This document shows positions 25,692 to 35,201 of a stretch of DNA of 64,000 nucleotides, piece by piece (position 1 is the first letter of the stretch; every line of letters begins with the position of its first letter). The notes below the pieces were generated by a model. The model was given only the letters and a program-made list of their open reading frames with translations, ran no database searches and was not told the origin of the DNA. A program made the translations under genes and the position numbers. The DNA lies in assembly GCF_028748185.1 (NCBI RefSeq), contig NZ_CP118164.1, positions 3,224,001 through 3,288,000 on the forward strand, read 5' to 3'. Origin of the DNA: Bremerella sp. P1 (GTDB taxonomy: Bacteria > Planctomycetota > Planctomycetia > Pirellulales > Pirellulaceae).

Positions 25692-26477
25692 TCACGGGAT
25701 CTGTACATTTCGTAGATATTCGAGCCCGTCGGAGACTTCCTGTACGGGATTCTCTGGGTGTTCTCGTTCGACGCAGAGGTAGCCACGGTAGCGGGCCTCC
25801 TCCAGCGAGGCGATCAATAGCGGAAAGTCGACCGTGCCGCGTCCAAGCGGGACTTCGATACCTCGCCCTCGAGCCAGGTCTTTGACACCATCCTTACCAC
25901 GAACATTCGCGACATACTTGGCGAGCGCCTGGTATGACTCATCGGCCGAGAAGCCATTGATGATGAGTGCTCCGGGATCGAAGTCGACACCAATCGAACC
26001 CTCGGGAAGTTGGTCCAGGAATTGTTTCATGACCGGACCGTCGACCTGTCCCGTCTTGGCAGCAAAGGTTACGCCGCAAGAATCGGCATGGCGCGCCAGG
26101 TCGTGCAGGACTTCCAGCAGGCGGGTATTGCTCTCGGCGGAGATTTCCTCGTCGATGCCCCCAATATGATTGACCAATACCTTGGCACCCAGGTCATAGG
26201 CGGAAGTCATCGCGGCTTTCGTAGCGGCAACGCGTCGATCAAGATCGTCCAGTACGTTGTAACCTCGGCGGGTCGGAAAGCTGACCGAGGCAACTTTCAG
26301 GTTGTAGTCGGCCAGTATTTTCTTGAGGTGTCGGATCCCCGTTTTGGTGAGTTCTTCCGGGCGAACTTCATTGCGAAGGTCGATTTCGACGGCATCGGCT
26401 TTCAATTCACCGGCCGTTTGCAGGGCCTTGCGGAATGGTTGTCGAAGACTGCGAAGTTGGACGCTCAGTGGAATCAT
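25692..26477 (-). CDS. Sugar phosphate isomerase/epimerase-like TIM-barrel protein
   Basis: 261 residues, the AP-endonuclease-2/xylose isomerase-like barrel of many planctomycete enzymes. Signs: an early V-E-I-D-L strand, LVNHIGG, EIDLR, GVDFDPG, a final VEREHPENP segment with a conserved Glu-His. Family members isomerise or epimerise sugars or act as metal-dependent sugar enzymes. No partner gene decides the substrate. Confidence 0.82.
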   Translation of the reverse strand: MIPLSVQLRSLRQPFRKALQTAGELKADAVEIDLRNEVRPEELTKTGIRHLKKILADYNLKVASVSFPTRRGYNVLDDLDRRVAATKAAMTSAYDLGAKVLVNHIGGIDEEISAESNTRLLEVLHDLARHADSCGVTFAAKTGQVDGPVMKQFLDQLPEGSIGVDFDPGALIINGFSADESYQALAKYVANVRGKDGVKDLARGRGIEVPLGRGTVDFPLLIASLEEARYRGYLCVEREHPENPVQEVSDGLEYLRNVQIP

Positions 26478-26681
26478 GGACGGTTATTGGCTGAGTTGAA
26501 GGGTAGCGGAACGATTCAACGTGACGATCGTGACGGTTGTATCGCTTTTTATCGTGATGGCGAATCGTGGTTTTCGCAAGGTGTGCCTGCGGTCACAGTT
26601 TGATGAGCAAGAGTTTAGCGGACTGCGCTCGTTTCTGCGCGGGATAATATTCGCTGAAATCAATTGCCTGGCAACTCGCCG

Positions 26682-29348
26682 ATGATGTCGTTCGCTTTAA
26701 TACCTCTGATGGTTATCGCCGCAGGCTGGAAGGATGCGCCAATTGAAGAGCGTCATCCGGAGGCGATCGAGCTGTTTCAGTGCGATTTCGAAGAAGATAC
26801 CGATCTCAACTACGATTTGTGGCCTGATCAATGGACGCGCCGGTCAGGACCAGGCTATCCACGCTATGTCGACGTGGAAATCAGTGATCAAGATGCGGCC
26901 AGCAAAGATCGTTCGCTCAATATCCGGCTCGACGGCGGAGCCGCTACGGCATACAGCCCACCGATCGCAGTACGGGATATCTTCAGTTATGTGCTGGAAG
27001 GGCAAATCAAAACCGAGGGACTCGAGTTTGATAAAGCCTACATCTCGCTCACCTTCTTCAATGACAAGCAGCAGCCGGTCGAAACGTACTACTCGGAAAA
27101 GTTCAAAGAGACCGGTGGATGGGTTAAAGTCCGAATCGGTCCTATCGCCCCTAAAAATAGCAACCTGGATTTAGCCGTGATCGGCCTGCATGTTGGGCCG
27201 GAAGGCGATGTCGATGAAGACCTTACTGGAAATGCCAGGTTCGACGATCTGTGGTTTGCTCGTCTGCCGAAGATGACGCTTGAAACCGCCGATGGCGGCA
27301 GCGTCTACCATGACGACCAACCAATCAAGGTGAACTGCACGGTCTCAGGAATCTTGGAACAAAACCCAACCGTCATCTTTGAACTAGTTGACGTTGGGCG
27401 TCAATCGCTTGCGCGGCAAGAGAGCAAGCTGGAAGGAAGAGTGGTTGCTCGCAAGGCCGAGAAAATCTCAGAACTGTTCGGCAAGAAGGCCTATCAGGAC
27501 GAGAACTGGGATGTTGGCTACGCTGGCAACATTCAGTGGGAACCACCGATCGAGCAGAATGGTTACTACGAAATCCGCGCCACGATGATGGGTAGTTCGG
27601 GATTGATGCACCGCCGTGTGATGACGGTCGCGGTCGTTTCTCGAGATACAGTTCCCGAGCGAGGTGAGTTTGGTTGGTCGCTGCCGACCGGAGAAGAGCC
27701 GCTCGATTTTCAACGCATGTTTGACCTTCTGGTCACTGCCGGCGTGAACTGGGTGAAGTTCCCCGTATGGTACAACGACGACGACTTTGAACGGGCCAAC
27801 AACATTGCCCGCTTTGCCGAGCGTTTGCACAAACACAACATTAATGTGGTGGCGGTGATTGATAAGCCGCCTGCCGACATTCGGAACTTGTTTGGTGAAC
27901 AGGAGACGATGCTGGTAGCAAATGTCTTCGCCGAGCCCTTGTTGTGGCGCCCCTATGTCGAACCGATTCTGACGCGTCTTTCACTCACCGTACACTATTG
28001 GCAGCTTGGTGCTGATGGTGATGTGAGCTTTGTTGGCTATACAAATCTGCAGGAAAAACTTCGGCAGATTCGCCAGGAACTACGTACTAGCGGGCAAGAC
28101 ATTGAACTGGGGATCCCCTGGCGATGGATGGCCGATACACCTCAGGGAAAAGATCTCCCCTATGACTTTCTGGCTTACTCAATCTTGCCACCTAGCGGAA
28201 GTATGGCTGGCTTGATACCGATGACGAAGGACGAGTTGGGAAGCTATCTGGAAAAATCGGAAGGCACGACAACTCGCTTCGCTACGATTTATCCTTTGCC
28301 TCGTTCCAAGTACACCACAGAGGAACGGGCGAGAGACTTGGTTGAAAAGATGGTGTCCGCCAAGATTCACCGGGCAGACGCGGCGTTCATTCCCAAGCCG
28401 TTCGATAGCGAATATGGCCTGATGAACGAAAATGGTTCTCCGTCCGAGTTGCTGTTGCCTTGGCGAACGACCGCGCGGTTGATCTCTGGGACGGAATACC
28501 TGGGAGCGATTCAATTACCCAACAAGAGTCGCAACCACGTATTTGCCCGCGGCAATCGCACAGTCATGCTCGTTTGGAATTCGCGCGAGACGAACGAAGT
28601 GTTGTATCTCGGAGATGACGTCAAAGTCATCGACCTGTGGGGCCGAGAGGTATCACCTCAGCAAGAAGGTAATAAACAGATCATTCCTGTCGGTCCGATT
28701 CCACAGTTTCTGGTGGGATTGAACGACAGCGTAGCCAAATTACGGTTGGCCTTTCAGTTTTCGCCTTCGGAATTAGAGAGTGACTTTGGAAGAACCCAGC
28801 GTATTGATGCGACTGTGCGGAATTCATTCCCAACAGCGATCAGTGGGGTCGCACGTTTGGTCGCTCCGGATGTCTGGAATGTGAATCCCGGTACACTTCG
28901 ATTCAAGCTGACTCGTGGTGGTGAGCTGAAATCGCCTTACAAAGTCTTGCTGCGGGCAGATGCCGATAGTGGCTTGCAGCCGGTACGCATTGACTTCCAG
29001 GTCAGTGCCGATAAGGAATACGCATTCAGCGTCTACCGCGACATTCTCGTTGGCAGTGGAATGATGCAGGTTGAATCGACGTCGTCGTTCGACAAAGAAA
29101 CTGGCGAATTGGTAATCGAAGCAACCATCCACAATCTGCAAGAACAACTCATTTCTTTTGATAGTTTGCTGTATGCCACCGGTCGCCGGCAAATGCGTCA
29201 ACGTGTCATGAATTTCGGGTTGGGGCGTACGTCCATTGTCTACCGAATTCCCGATGCGGATGACCTGAAGGGAAGCACGATCCTGCTCCGTTTGCGAGAA
29301 ATCGGCGGTACCCGGGTTTTCAATCACCGCGTGGAAGTCGAGGATTAA
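26682..29348 (+). CDS. Large secreted multi-domain protein with a glycoside-hydrolase-like barrel
   Basis: 888 residues from ATG 26682 (a TTG six codons upstream is possible). Hydrophobic N-terminus (~2-15) is a short export signal. A CBM-like β-sandwich spans ~35-195 (with FDDLWFARLP at its end), a second β-domain ~200-330, a TIM-barrel-like section ~345-560 (GVNWVKFPVWYN, VVAVID), and C-terminal β-domains. The barrel resembles clan GH-A enzymes, yet the position where Asn-Glu is expected reads W440-QLG-A-D-G. It may bind or degrade polysaccharide, or be an inactive relative. Function inferred only. Confidence 0.7.
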   Translation: MMSFALIPLMVIAAGWKDAPIEERHPEAIELFQCDFEEDTDLNYDLWPDQWTRRSGPGYPRYVDVEISDQDAASKDRSLNIRLDGGAATAYSPPIAVRDIFSYVLEGQIKTEGLEFDKAYISLTFFNDKQQPVETYYSEKFKETGGWVKVRIGPIAPKNSNLDLAVIGLHVGPEGDVDEDLTGNARFDDLWFARLPKMTLETADGGSVYHDDQPIKVNCTVSGILEQNPTVIFELVDVGRQSLARQESKLEGRVVARKAEKISELFGKKAYQDENWDVGYAGNIQWEPPIEQNGYYEIRATMMGSSGLMHRRVMTVAVVSRDTVPERGEFGWSLPTGEEPLDFQRMFDLLVTAGVNWVKFPVWYNDDDFERANNIARFAERLHKHNINVVAVIDKPPADIRNLFGEQETMLVANVFAEPLLWRPYVEPILTRLSLTVHYWQLGADGDVSFVGYTNLQEKLRQIRQELRTSGQDIELGIPWRWMADTPQGKDLPYDFLAYSILPPSGSMAGLIPMTKDELGSYLEKSEGTTTRFATIYPLPRSKYTTEERARDLVEKMVSAKIHRADAAFIPKPFDSEYGLMNENGSPSELLLPWRTTARLISGTEYLGAIQLPNKSRNHVFARGNRTVMLVWNSRETNEVLYLGDDVKVIDLWGREVSPQQEGNKQIIPVGPIPQFLVGLNDSVAKLRLAFQFSPSELESDFGRTQRIDATVRNSFPTAISGVARLVAPDVWNVNPGTLRFKLTRGGELKSPYKVLLRADADSGLQPVRIDFQVSADKEYAFSVYRDILVGSGMMQVESTSSFDKETGELVIEATIHNLQEQLISFDSLLYATGRRQMRQRVMNFGLGRTSIVYRIPDADDLKGSTILLRLREIGGTRVFNHRVEVED

Positions 29349-29394
29349 GGGAACAAGCGATTTGTGCCCTTCACTATCCTGACGAGAATCTCCC

Positions 29395-30213
29395 GTGGCT
29401 GAAACTTTGAACCTGACGAGCGTCTGCGAGTTCTTAGAACGATTCGCCCCCAGCCAATTGGCCGAGTCTTGGGACAATGTTGGTCTGCTCGTGGGCGACC
29501 AGACGCAGTCGATCGAAGGCATCGTGACCTGCCTGACCGTTACGCCTGAGGTCGTCGACGAGGCGATCGAAGCGGACGCTGATCTGATCGTTACGCATCA
29601 TCCGATGCCTTTCCGACCTCTCAAGCAGATCACCACCGACAACACCGTCGGGCAGATGCTCTTGAAGCTGATTCAAAATAAGATCGCCGTGTATAGTCCG
29701 CACACGGCGTTCGATTCCTGTGCCGAAGGGATTAACCATCAACTGGCAACCGGCATTGGTTTGACCGGTGTCCGACCCTTAGTACCGGTCGACTTGCTGG
29801 ACGCCCCAGAGCCAACTTCCCTGGTTGGTACAGGGCGTTGGGGTAAGTTCGCCGAAGGCAGTATGCCACTGGCTCGTATCGCCGAGTTGGCTAAGCAAGT
29901 GACCAGTGCTCCGATGGTCAAAGTGGTTGGTCGAGGAACGGCTGAGATTGAATCCGTCGCCGTTGGTTGTGGATCGGCCGGCGAACTTCTTTCCGCGACA
30001 ATCGAGAACAAGGTCGGCTGTCTGATCCTGGGGGAAACCAGTTTTCATACCTGTCTCGAGGCCAAAGCACAGAATGTCGCGTTGGTGCTCGTGGGTCATT
30101 ATGCGAGCGAGCGGTTTGCGGTAGAGAAGTTGGCGACGGTTTTGTCCGAGGCATTTCCAACGGCTAATGTGTGGAGCAGCAGGCAAGAAGCGGATCCCAT
30201 TCATTTCGCCTGA
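29395..30213 (+). CDS. Nif3-like dinuclear metal-binding protein (YbgI/NIF3 family)
   Basis: 272 residues. N-terminal metal-site motif LIVTHHPMPF, mid motif HTAFDSCAEGINHQLA and C-terminal GHYASERFAVE match the conserved His/Asp/Glu ligands of NIF3/GTP cyclohydrolase-type hexamers. Members form toroidal hexamers; the reaction is unsettled in the literature. The start is GTG 29395 after a GAGAA; it begins 46 nt after the large secreted protein gene but probably serves a housekeeping role. Confidence 0.9.
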   Translation: MAETLNLTSVCEFLERFAPSQLAESWDNVGLLVGDQTQSIEGIVTCLTVTPEVVDEAIEADADLIVTHHPMPFRPLKQITTDNTVGQMLLKLIQNKIAVYSPHTAFDSCAEGINHQLATGIGLTGVRPLVPVDLLDAPEPTSLVGTGRWGKFAEGSMPLARIAELAKQVTSAPMVKVVGRGTAEIESVAVGCGSAGELLSATIENKVGCLILGETSFHTCLEAKAQNVALVLVGHYASERFAVEKLATVLSEAFPTANVWSSRQEADPIHFA

Positions 30214-30506
30214 AAAATCTGCTCCGAGCGTTGCAACGCTGGATAATACTCGGCATCCAAACTAATGTTGCCACAACGGTTGTGTCCTCAGATGCGTTTT
30301 ACCCCCCAGGTTGCGTTGATTCTGTTGGGTGGTTTTATCGATATAACGCCTTTGGATAACAATAGTTAGGGCAATTGGAGTGCTCTCGTCTATCGCCTTT
30401 TCTCTGGTGGATAGGCCGTTGGGGCAGTCGACTTAAGTTGACTTCCTCGCACAATGGTTATCAAAAGCCCTCGGTAAATTAACTTAGCGCACGATTGGCG
30501 AACTTT

Positions 30507-31247
30507 ATGAAACATCGCGAGAAGTCACTCATCGCCCTGCCGGTCTATAACGAAGCGAGCACTATTCATGCGGTTTTGGACCAGGTCGTCGGCTACGGGC
30601 ATCCCGTGCTGGTAGTCAATGATGGTTCGACGGATGACACGCTGAAGCTTCTACAGCAGCGTGATGACATTATCGTCGTGACGCACGAAAAGAACTCAGG
30701 GTACGGCGCTGCCCTGCTTACCGCGTTTCAATATGCCGACGATCATGATTTCGACATCGTCGTGACGATGGATTGTGATGGTCAGCACGAGCCACAGCTG
30801 ATTCCTAAGTTCATCAAGGCGTGTCGCTCGGTTGATATCGTTTCAGGCAGCCGCTATCTCAAGCAGTTCGATGGCCAGAGCGAGCCACCGGCTCAGCGGC
30901 TCTTCATTAATCGCCGGGTCACGTCGGAACTGAACCGACTGCTCGGTTTTCAACTGACCGATTCGTTCTGCGGATTCAAAGCGTATCGCGTCGAGGCTCT
31001 CAAGAAGCTGAACGTGACGGAGACAGGCTACGCAATGCCACTTGAGCTTTGGGTTGAATCCGCCAAGGCCGGATTGAATATCGTCGAACTGCCTGTTCCA
31101 TTGATCTATCTCGACGAGAATCGTTCGTTTGGTGGTGCGTTAGACGATGGAAGCACGCGTCTGAACTACTACCATTTTGTCTTGGATCGCAGCCTTGCCC
31201 GTAGTGGTTTGGCCAGTACCGGCGCTCAGACCATGGCTTCGTGCTGA
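30507..31247 (+). CDS. Family 2 glycosyltransferase, dolichyl-phosphate-mannose-synthase-like
   Basis: 246 residues from ATG 30507 (TTG 30495 also open). GT2 fold with ALPVYNEASTI, VVNDGSTDDT and the metal-binding DCDGQH motif; the late part holds SGSRYLK and FCGFKAYR. No transmembrane helices. It would transfer a sugar from a nucleotide donor to a polyprenyl phosphate or similar acceptor. It lies 25 nt upstream of the BshC-like gene on the same strand and may form an operon with it. Confidence 0.9.
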   Translation: MKHREKSLIALPVYNEASTIHAVLDQVVGYGHPVLVVNDGSTDDTLKLLQQRDDIIVVTHEKNSGYGAALLTAFQYADDHDFDIVVTMDCDGQHEPQLIPKFIKACRSVDIVSGSRYLKQFDGQSEPPAQRLFINRRVTSELNRLLGFQLTDSFCGFKAYRVEALKKLNVTETGYAMPLELWVESAKAGLNIVELPVPLIYLDENRSFGGALDDGSTRLNYYHFVLDRSLARSGLASTGAQTMASC

Positions 31248-31272
31248 ACTACTCGCCTAAGAAACTCTTCGT

Positions 31273-32886
31273 ATGACTGCCGAGCAATCCGGAATCCGGT
31301 ATCAACGAGTTCGTGCGCCGCGCAGTCACGGTGAAGTTCTGGTCCAGCCCAGCCCGCTGATTGCGGAGCGTCTGATTGCCGAGAATCGCTCGAAGTTGGC
31401 TGCAGCGGGTAATCGTCCGTTGGGATATGGCGATGTCGAGCTCGATACAATACGCCTCCAGGCACGCGAAGATATCCTGAGAATCGCCCGGGAGCATACG
31501 TCTTCCTATCGCGATGTCTCCGACGTGCCTGCTTCCGATGCCCCGGTGATCATGACTGGGCATCAGCCGGCGCTCTATCATCCCGGTGTGTGGTTCAAGA
31601 ATTTTCTGGCGGACCGAATCGCTGCACACGTGCAAGGGATTGCGATCAATGTCATCATCGATAACGACGTCGCACCGACTCCTTCGATTTCGGCACTCAC
31701 TGGCACACCTGACGATCCTCGCCCGACACGGATTGCCTACGACCAACCTGGACCGCGAGTTGCCTGGGAAATGACCCATGCTCAGTCGATCGAAACGCTA
31801 CGATCATTTGCCGAGCGCGTCGAGAAAACATTTCAACCGTTTGTTGCTAATCCCTTAGTAACTCAGTTTTGGCCACAAGTCATCGCAGGTGTTGAGGCAG
31901 ACAAGCCGTTGGGCTTGGCCTTTTCTGCGGCTCGCAACGATCTGGAAGCATCGTTCGGTCTGCATATCCTGGACGTTCCTCTAAGTTCTTTGTGCCAGAC
32001 CGAATGGTTTTGCCGTGTTGTGGGCTGCATTCTCATGAACTCGCGGGGCTACCGCGGGGTCTACAATCAAAGTGTGCAGCAATATCGCGACGTTCATAAG
32101 ATCCGGAGTACCTCTCACCCAGTGCCCGACCTGGGAGCGGACGAAAACTGGGGGGAAGTGCCGTTCTGGGTTTGGACGAAAGAGAACGCAAGTCGGCGCG
32201 GGCTATGGGTTTCGGGCTCAGACGACCAGATGACGCTGTCGGATCAAGCAGGCTGGCAGATCAAGTTGCCCTGTGACCAGGACCTGCCCAGTCGACTTCA
32301 GCAACTAACGTCGCAAGGCATTTACATCCGTCCGCGGGCCTTAATGACGACGACCATCCTGCGGCTGGTCGCGTCCGATCTTTTCATCCATGGGATTGGT
32401 GGTGCCAAGTACGATCAGGTTACCGACGAGATCAATCGTCAATTCTTCAGCTTCGAACCGCCAGAGTACGTGACGGCCACCGCCACGGCCAACTTGCCGA
32501 TCGATGTTCACCTGAAAAGCAGCGATGATCTTCAGGAAATAGAAGGTCGACTGCGTGATGCCGAGTTCAATCCCCAGCGTGCGATCGATGGAGTCATGGG
32601 AGATGGCCCCAATTGGCAATCACTTTTAGAACAAAAGATGCGTTTGATTGCCAATGTTCCAAATTTTCCAGAAAAACGTTTGTGGCATCGACAGCTGGAA
32701 GAAGTGAATTCGAAGTTGCGAAATCAAATCGCGGAACCTGTTGCGCGCCTTCGAATTGAGCGCGACGAGGTTGTCAGTCAACTTCATCAGAAGCAGTTGC
32801 TGACATCGCGTGAATACTCGCTTTTGCTCTTCCCTGAGGATGGTTTGCGGAATTTGCTACTGGACCTTGCTGAAAAAGAGATTTAA
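31273..32886 (+). CDS. Unknown protein with remote similarity to BshC (bacillithiol synthase)
   Basis: 537 residues, in the BshC length class (~540). I see three BshC-like landmarks in the right order: TGHQPALYHPGVWF at ~95-108 (BshC TGQQAGL-type region), a central IYIRPRALM...HGIGGAKYD at ~350-385 (BshC RPL...AGPGE region), and a final LLFPEDGLRNLL (BshC P-QERxxN region). Identity is low, so this is inference. BshC adds cysteine to glucosaminyl-malate to make the thiol bacillithiol. The upstream GT2 and downstream acyltransferase-like genes do not match the normal bshA/bshB partners. No cofactor motif is evident. Confidence 0.5.
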   Translation: MTAEQSGIRYQRVRAPRSHGEVLVQPSPLIAERLIAENRSKLAAAGNRPLGYGDVELDTIRLQAREDILRIAREHTSSYRDVSDVPASDAPVIMTGHQPALYHPGVWFKNFLADRIAAHVQGIAINVIIDNDVAPTPSISALTGTPDDPRPTRIAYDQPGPRVAWEMTHAQSIETLRSFAERVEKTFQPFVANPLVTQFWPQVIAGVEADKPLGLAFSAARNDLEASFGLHILDVPLSSLCQTEWFCRVVGCILMNSRGYRGVYNQSVQQYRDVHKIRSTSHPVPDLGADENWGEVPFWVWTKENASRRGLWVSGSDDQMTLSDQAGWQIKLPCDQDLPSRLQQLTSQGIYIRPRALMTTTILRLVASDLFIHGIGGAKYDQVTDEINRQFFSFEPPEYVTATATANLPIDVHLKSSDDLQEIEGRLRDAEFNPQRAIDGVMGDGPNWQSLLEQKMRLIANVPNFPEKRLWHRQLEEVNSKLRNQIAEPVARLRIERDEVVSQLHQKQLLTSREYSLLLFPEDGLRNLLLDLAEKEI

Positions 32887-32945
32887 TCTAAAGGGAGAGT
32901 TCACTTCGCAAAGGGATTTGTCTTTATTGAACGGAGTCGGATTGA

Positions 32946-34313
32946 ATGCGTCGCGTCGTATCATCGACCTATTCGCCCCTGATTCAGCCGCCCGAATCTT
33001 CCTCTCATGCGAGTCTCTCTCGCAGAGATGCGGCCCAGTTTTGTCTGACAACCAGCCAGGAAGGCGAGCAGTTCGCCATCTTGCAATTAATGAAACATTG
33101 CCTTTTCGCTTACGACGAAAACGAGTTTCATTCGCAACAGGAACGCCCCGATTACGATGCACGCGAACGACTCACGTTCCGGCTAGGTAGTCAAATCATT
33201 GGCCACATTCGCTGTGTGTCGCAACAAGTATGGCTGCAAGGTTCATTGGTGCCCTACCTTCGCGCAAGCGAATTCGTTTTAGCACCCGAGCACGTAGATC
33301 TGAAGAACGTCGATGCGTTCTTTCAATGTCTTGATAAGACATTCGATCGTTACCCGGGCGCGTTCATGGTACATCGAACTAGCGCGGCCATGGCACAGCG
33401 ACTGGCTCGATTCGGTTGGGTAGCGTTATCGAGTAACTTCCGTAGCAAGGCAGCTACTGAGCCTTATTTGGCTTCGGTACGTGGCGCATTGAACGAACAT
33501 AAACCGCTCTTGCCATCGCGGAATGAATCTGGCCTTTGGATTCGCTTGATGCGTCAGGTCGAAGCCGAAGCATTGGTTTCGCTGTATGAGAATTCATTCC
33601 AAGCAAACCAGATTGGCACGCCTCGCTCGGTAGCCCTGTGGGATTGGATACTGCGACGCAAAGCATTCGACGCGCTCTATGTCGCGATACGCGGAGGAAA
33701 TAAGCTGGCTCTGGAAGATGCCATTGATCGAATTGCTGGCTACGCGGTTGTCAAGGACGAAAAGATCTTGGAGGTCGTTACCCAGCCGAACGAGCAAGGG
33801 GTGAAGCTTCCGCTGATCAATCGAATTTGCAGCGACCTGTACGAGTCCGACCATCTTGAATTCCATCTCGAAGCACCCGCATCAGATCCGGTTCATGACC
33901 TGTTGAAGGACATTCCTGCGGCTCAAAGGACGCCACCAGGGGAAGAAATCCTTGTTCGGATGCCTGACCCAATCCAGCAATTGGCCGAGTTAGCCCCGAC
34001 GCTCCATCAACGAGCCAAGTCGCGCGGTCTTGAACTGCCGCTGGACCTAGGGCTGCTGATCGATGGGGAAAAGTACTGCATTCACTTGGGCAAGCGAAAA
34101 GGTTCCCTCACCGATGGAAAGTTGGGCCGCAGCTATCTGGAACTGACGCACGCTCAGCTTGTCCGCCTGGTACTGGGAGATTTACCAATCCCGCAGCTAC
34201 TTCAGCAGGGGCGACTGGTGGCGTCCACTCAAGTTGCCGCGAATGTGGCATCGAAGCTATTTGACTTCGATCCTCCTTGGTTCCCGGCAATCGATGACTT
34301 GCCGATGCGCTGA
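32946..34313 (+). CDS. GNAT acetyltransferase with C-terminal SCP2-like domain (Eis-like)
   Basis: 455 residues. N-terminal half (~60-180) and centre (~195-300) each look like GNAT folds; the centre has the strand IAGYAVVKDEKILEV that marks the acetyl-CoA cleft of the family. The C-terminal ~110 residues (~365-440, LLIDGEKYCIHLGKRKGSL ... TDGKLGRSYLE) resemble an SCP2 sterol-carrier fold. This GNAT-GNAT-SCP2 order is that of Eis-type N-acetyltransferases. The start is ATG 32946 after GGAG. It follows the BshC-like gene after 59 nt. Substrate unknown. Confidence 0.62.
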   Translation: MRRVVSSTYSPLIQPPESSSHASLSRRDAAQFCLTTSQEGEQFAILQLMKHCLFAYDENEFHSQQERPDYDARERLTFRLGSQIIGHIRCVSQQVWLQGSLVPYLRASEFVLAPEHVDLKNVDAFFQCLDKTFDRYPGAFMVHRTSAAMAQRLARFGWVALSSNFRSKAATEPYLASVRGALNEHKPLLPSRNESGLWIRLMRQVEAEALVSLYENSFQANQIGTPRSVALWDWILRRKAFDALYVAIRGGNKLALEDAIDRIAGYAVVKDEKILEVVTQPNEQGVKLPLINRICSDLYESDHLEFHLEAPASDPVHDLLKDIPAAQRTPPGEEILVRMPDPIQQLAELAPTLHQRAKSRGLELPLDLGLLIDGEKYCIHLGKRKGSLTDGKLGRSYLELTHAQLVRLVLGDLPIPQLLQQGRLVASTQVAANVASKLFDFDPPWFPAIDDLPMR

Positions 34314-34481
34314 TTGGCGTGAGATCGGCAGGGATCGTGAGAAATCCCTCAGCTGGCGGGGACATGGCAAACGCATACGGATTGAGTATCATAAATCGCT
34401 TGGTTTTTTGGTCGGTCCGCCTTCCTTGTGTGGACCTCCTAATTTTTCCACTCGAATCGTAGATCTGCGTCTGCTGCTTCC

Positions 34482-34922
34482 ATGAAGATCGCCATTGCTT
34501 CGGACCACGCTGGGTATCACTACAAGACCATCATCATCGAGCATCTCAAATCGCTCGGGCACGAGGTCGTCGATTTTGGGACCGATTCGGACGAGTCATG
34601 TGACTACCCCGACTTTATCATTCCGGCAGCGAAAGCTGTTGCAGCGGGTGAATGCGAGCGTGGGATCGTTCTGGGCGGCTCGGGAAATGGAGAAGCTATC
34701 GCCGCAAATCGAATCCACGGCATTCGTTGCGCTTTGACGTGGAATGTCGAGACGGCCAAGTTAGGGCGTCAGCACAACAAGGCGAATATGATTTCCATCG
34801 GCGAGCGCATGACAGCCGAAGGGGATGTTCTGAAGATCGTCGACGCTTGGCTCGCAACCGAATTTGAAGGTGGGCGTCATCAACGTCGCATCGAAAAGAT
34901 TGACGTGCTTTCGCAGAACTAG
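34482..34922 (+). CDS. rpiB: Ribose 5-phosphate isomerase B
   Basis: 146 residues. IASDHAGYHYK opens the protein; GGSGNGE at 65-71 is the phosphate and catalytic loop; LGRQHNKANMISIGERM closes it. The loop carries Glu71 instead of the Cys66 of E. coli RpiB and matches the mycobacterial form, in which a Glu acts as the base. It converts ribose 5-phosphate to ribulose 5-phosphate in the pentose phosphate pathway. Transcribed towards the lipoyl-like gene at 34947, which is on the minus strand; their 3' ends are 24 nt apart. Confidence 0.93.
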   Translation: MKIAIASDHAGYHYKTIIIEHLKSLGHEVVDFGTDSDESCDYPDFIIPAAKAVAAGECERGIVLGGSGNGEAIAANRIHGIRCALTWNVETAKLGRQHNKANMISIGERMTAEGDVLKIVDAWLATEFEGGRHQRRIEKIDVLSQN

Positions 34923-34946
34923 CTATCTGCCAATGACTTCGGGCAA

Positions 34947-35201
34947 TTAAGCGCCAACCCGGATGTGTCCCAAAACTTGGCCTTCGTTGACGATATCGTC
35001 CTCTTCGGTGTGCTGTTCACAAAGAATGCCCGAGGCCGGCGATACGACGTCGAAGGTCACTTCTCCGGCGAGCACTTCAAGCACGCGATCTCCTTCACGT
35101 ACGAACGAACCGCGCGGTACTAGCCACAAACTGGTGCGAACCAGGATATCGGTCAGGCCAAGTTCCGGCAAAATTAGCGGTTGTAAGTCTTCGCGTAGCA
35201 T
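34947..35201 (-). CDS. Stand-alone biotinyl/lipoyl-like domain protein without the acceptor Lys
   Basis: 84 residues with the flattened β-barrel pattern of lipoyl/biotinyl domains: LILPELGLTDILVRTSLWLV, then FVREGDRVLEVLAG, then FDVVSPASGIL and a final IVNEGQVLGHIRV. In active carriers the hairpin tip carries a DK or MK; here the aligned residues are A-G-E and the Lys is replaced by Glu (codon at 35061-35063). No post-translational lipoylation or biotinylation is expected. It could be a degenerate carrier or a structural or regulatory domain. No 2-oxo acid dehydrogenase or biotin carboxylase gene lies near. Confidence 0.75.
   Translation of the reverse strand: MLREDLQPLILPELGLTDILVRTSLWLVPRGSFVREGDRVLEVLAGEVTFDVVSPASGILCEQHTEEDDIVNEGQVLGHIRVGA

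Noticed and set aside
30227-30240. Palindrome AGCGTTGCAACGCT after the Nif3-like gene
   Set aside because: No T tract follows and the stem with a plausible loop is short; terminator role not supported.
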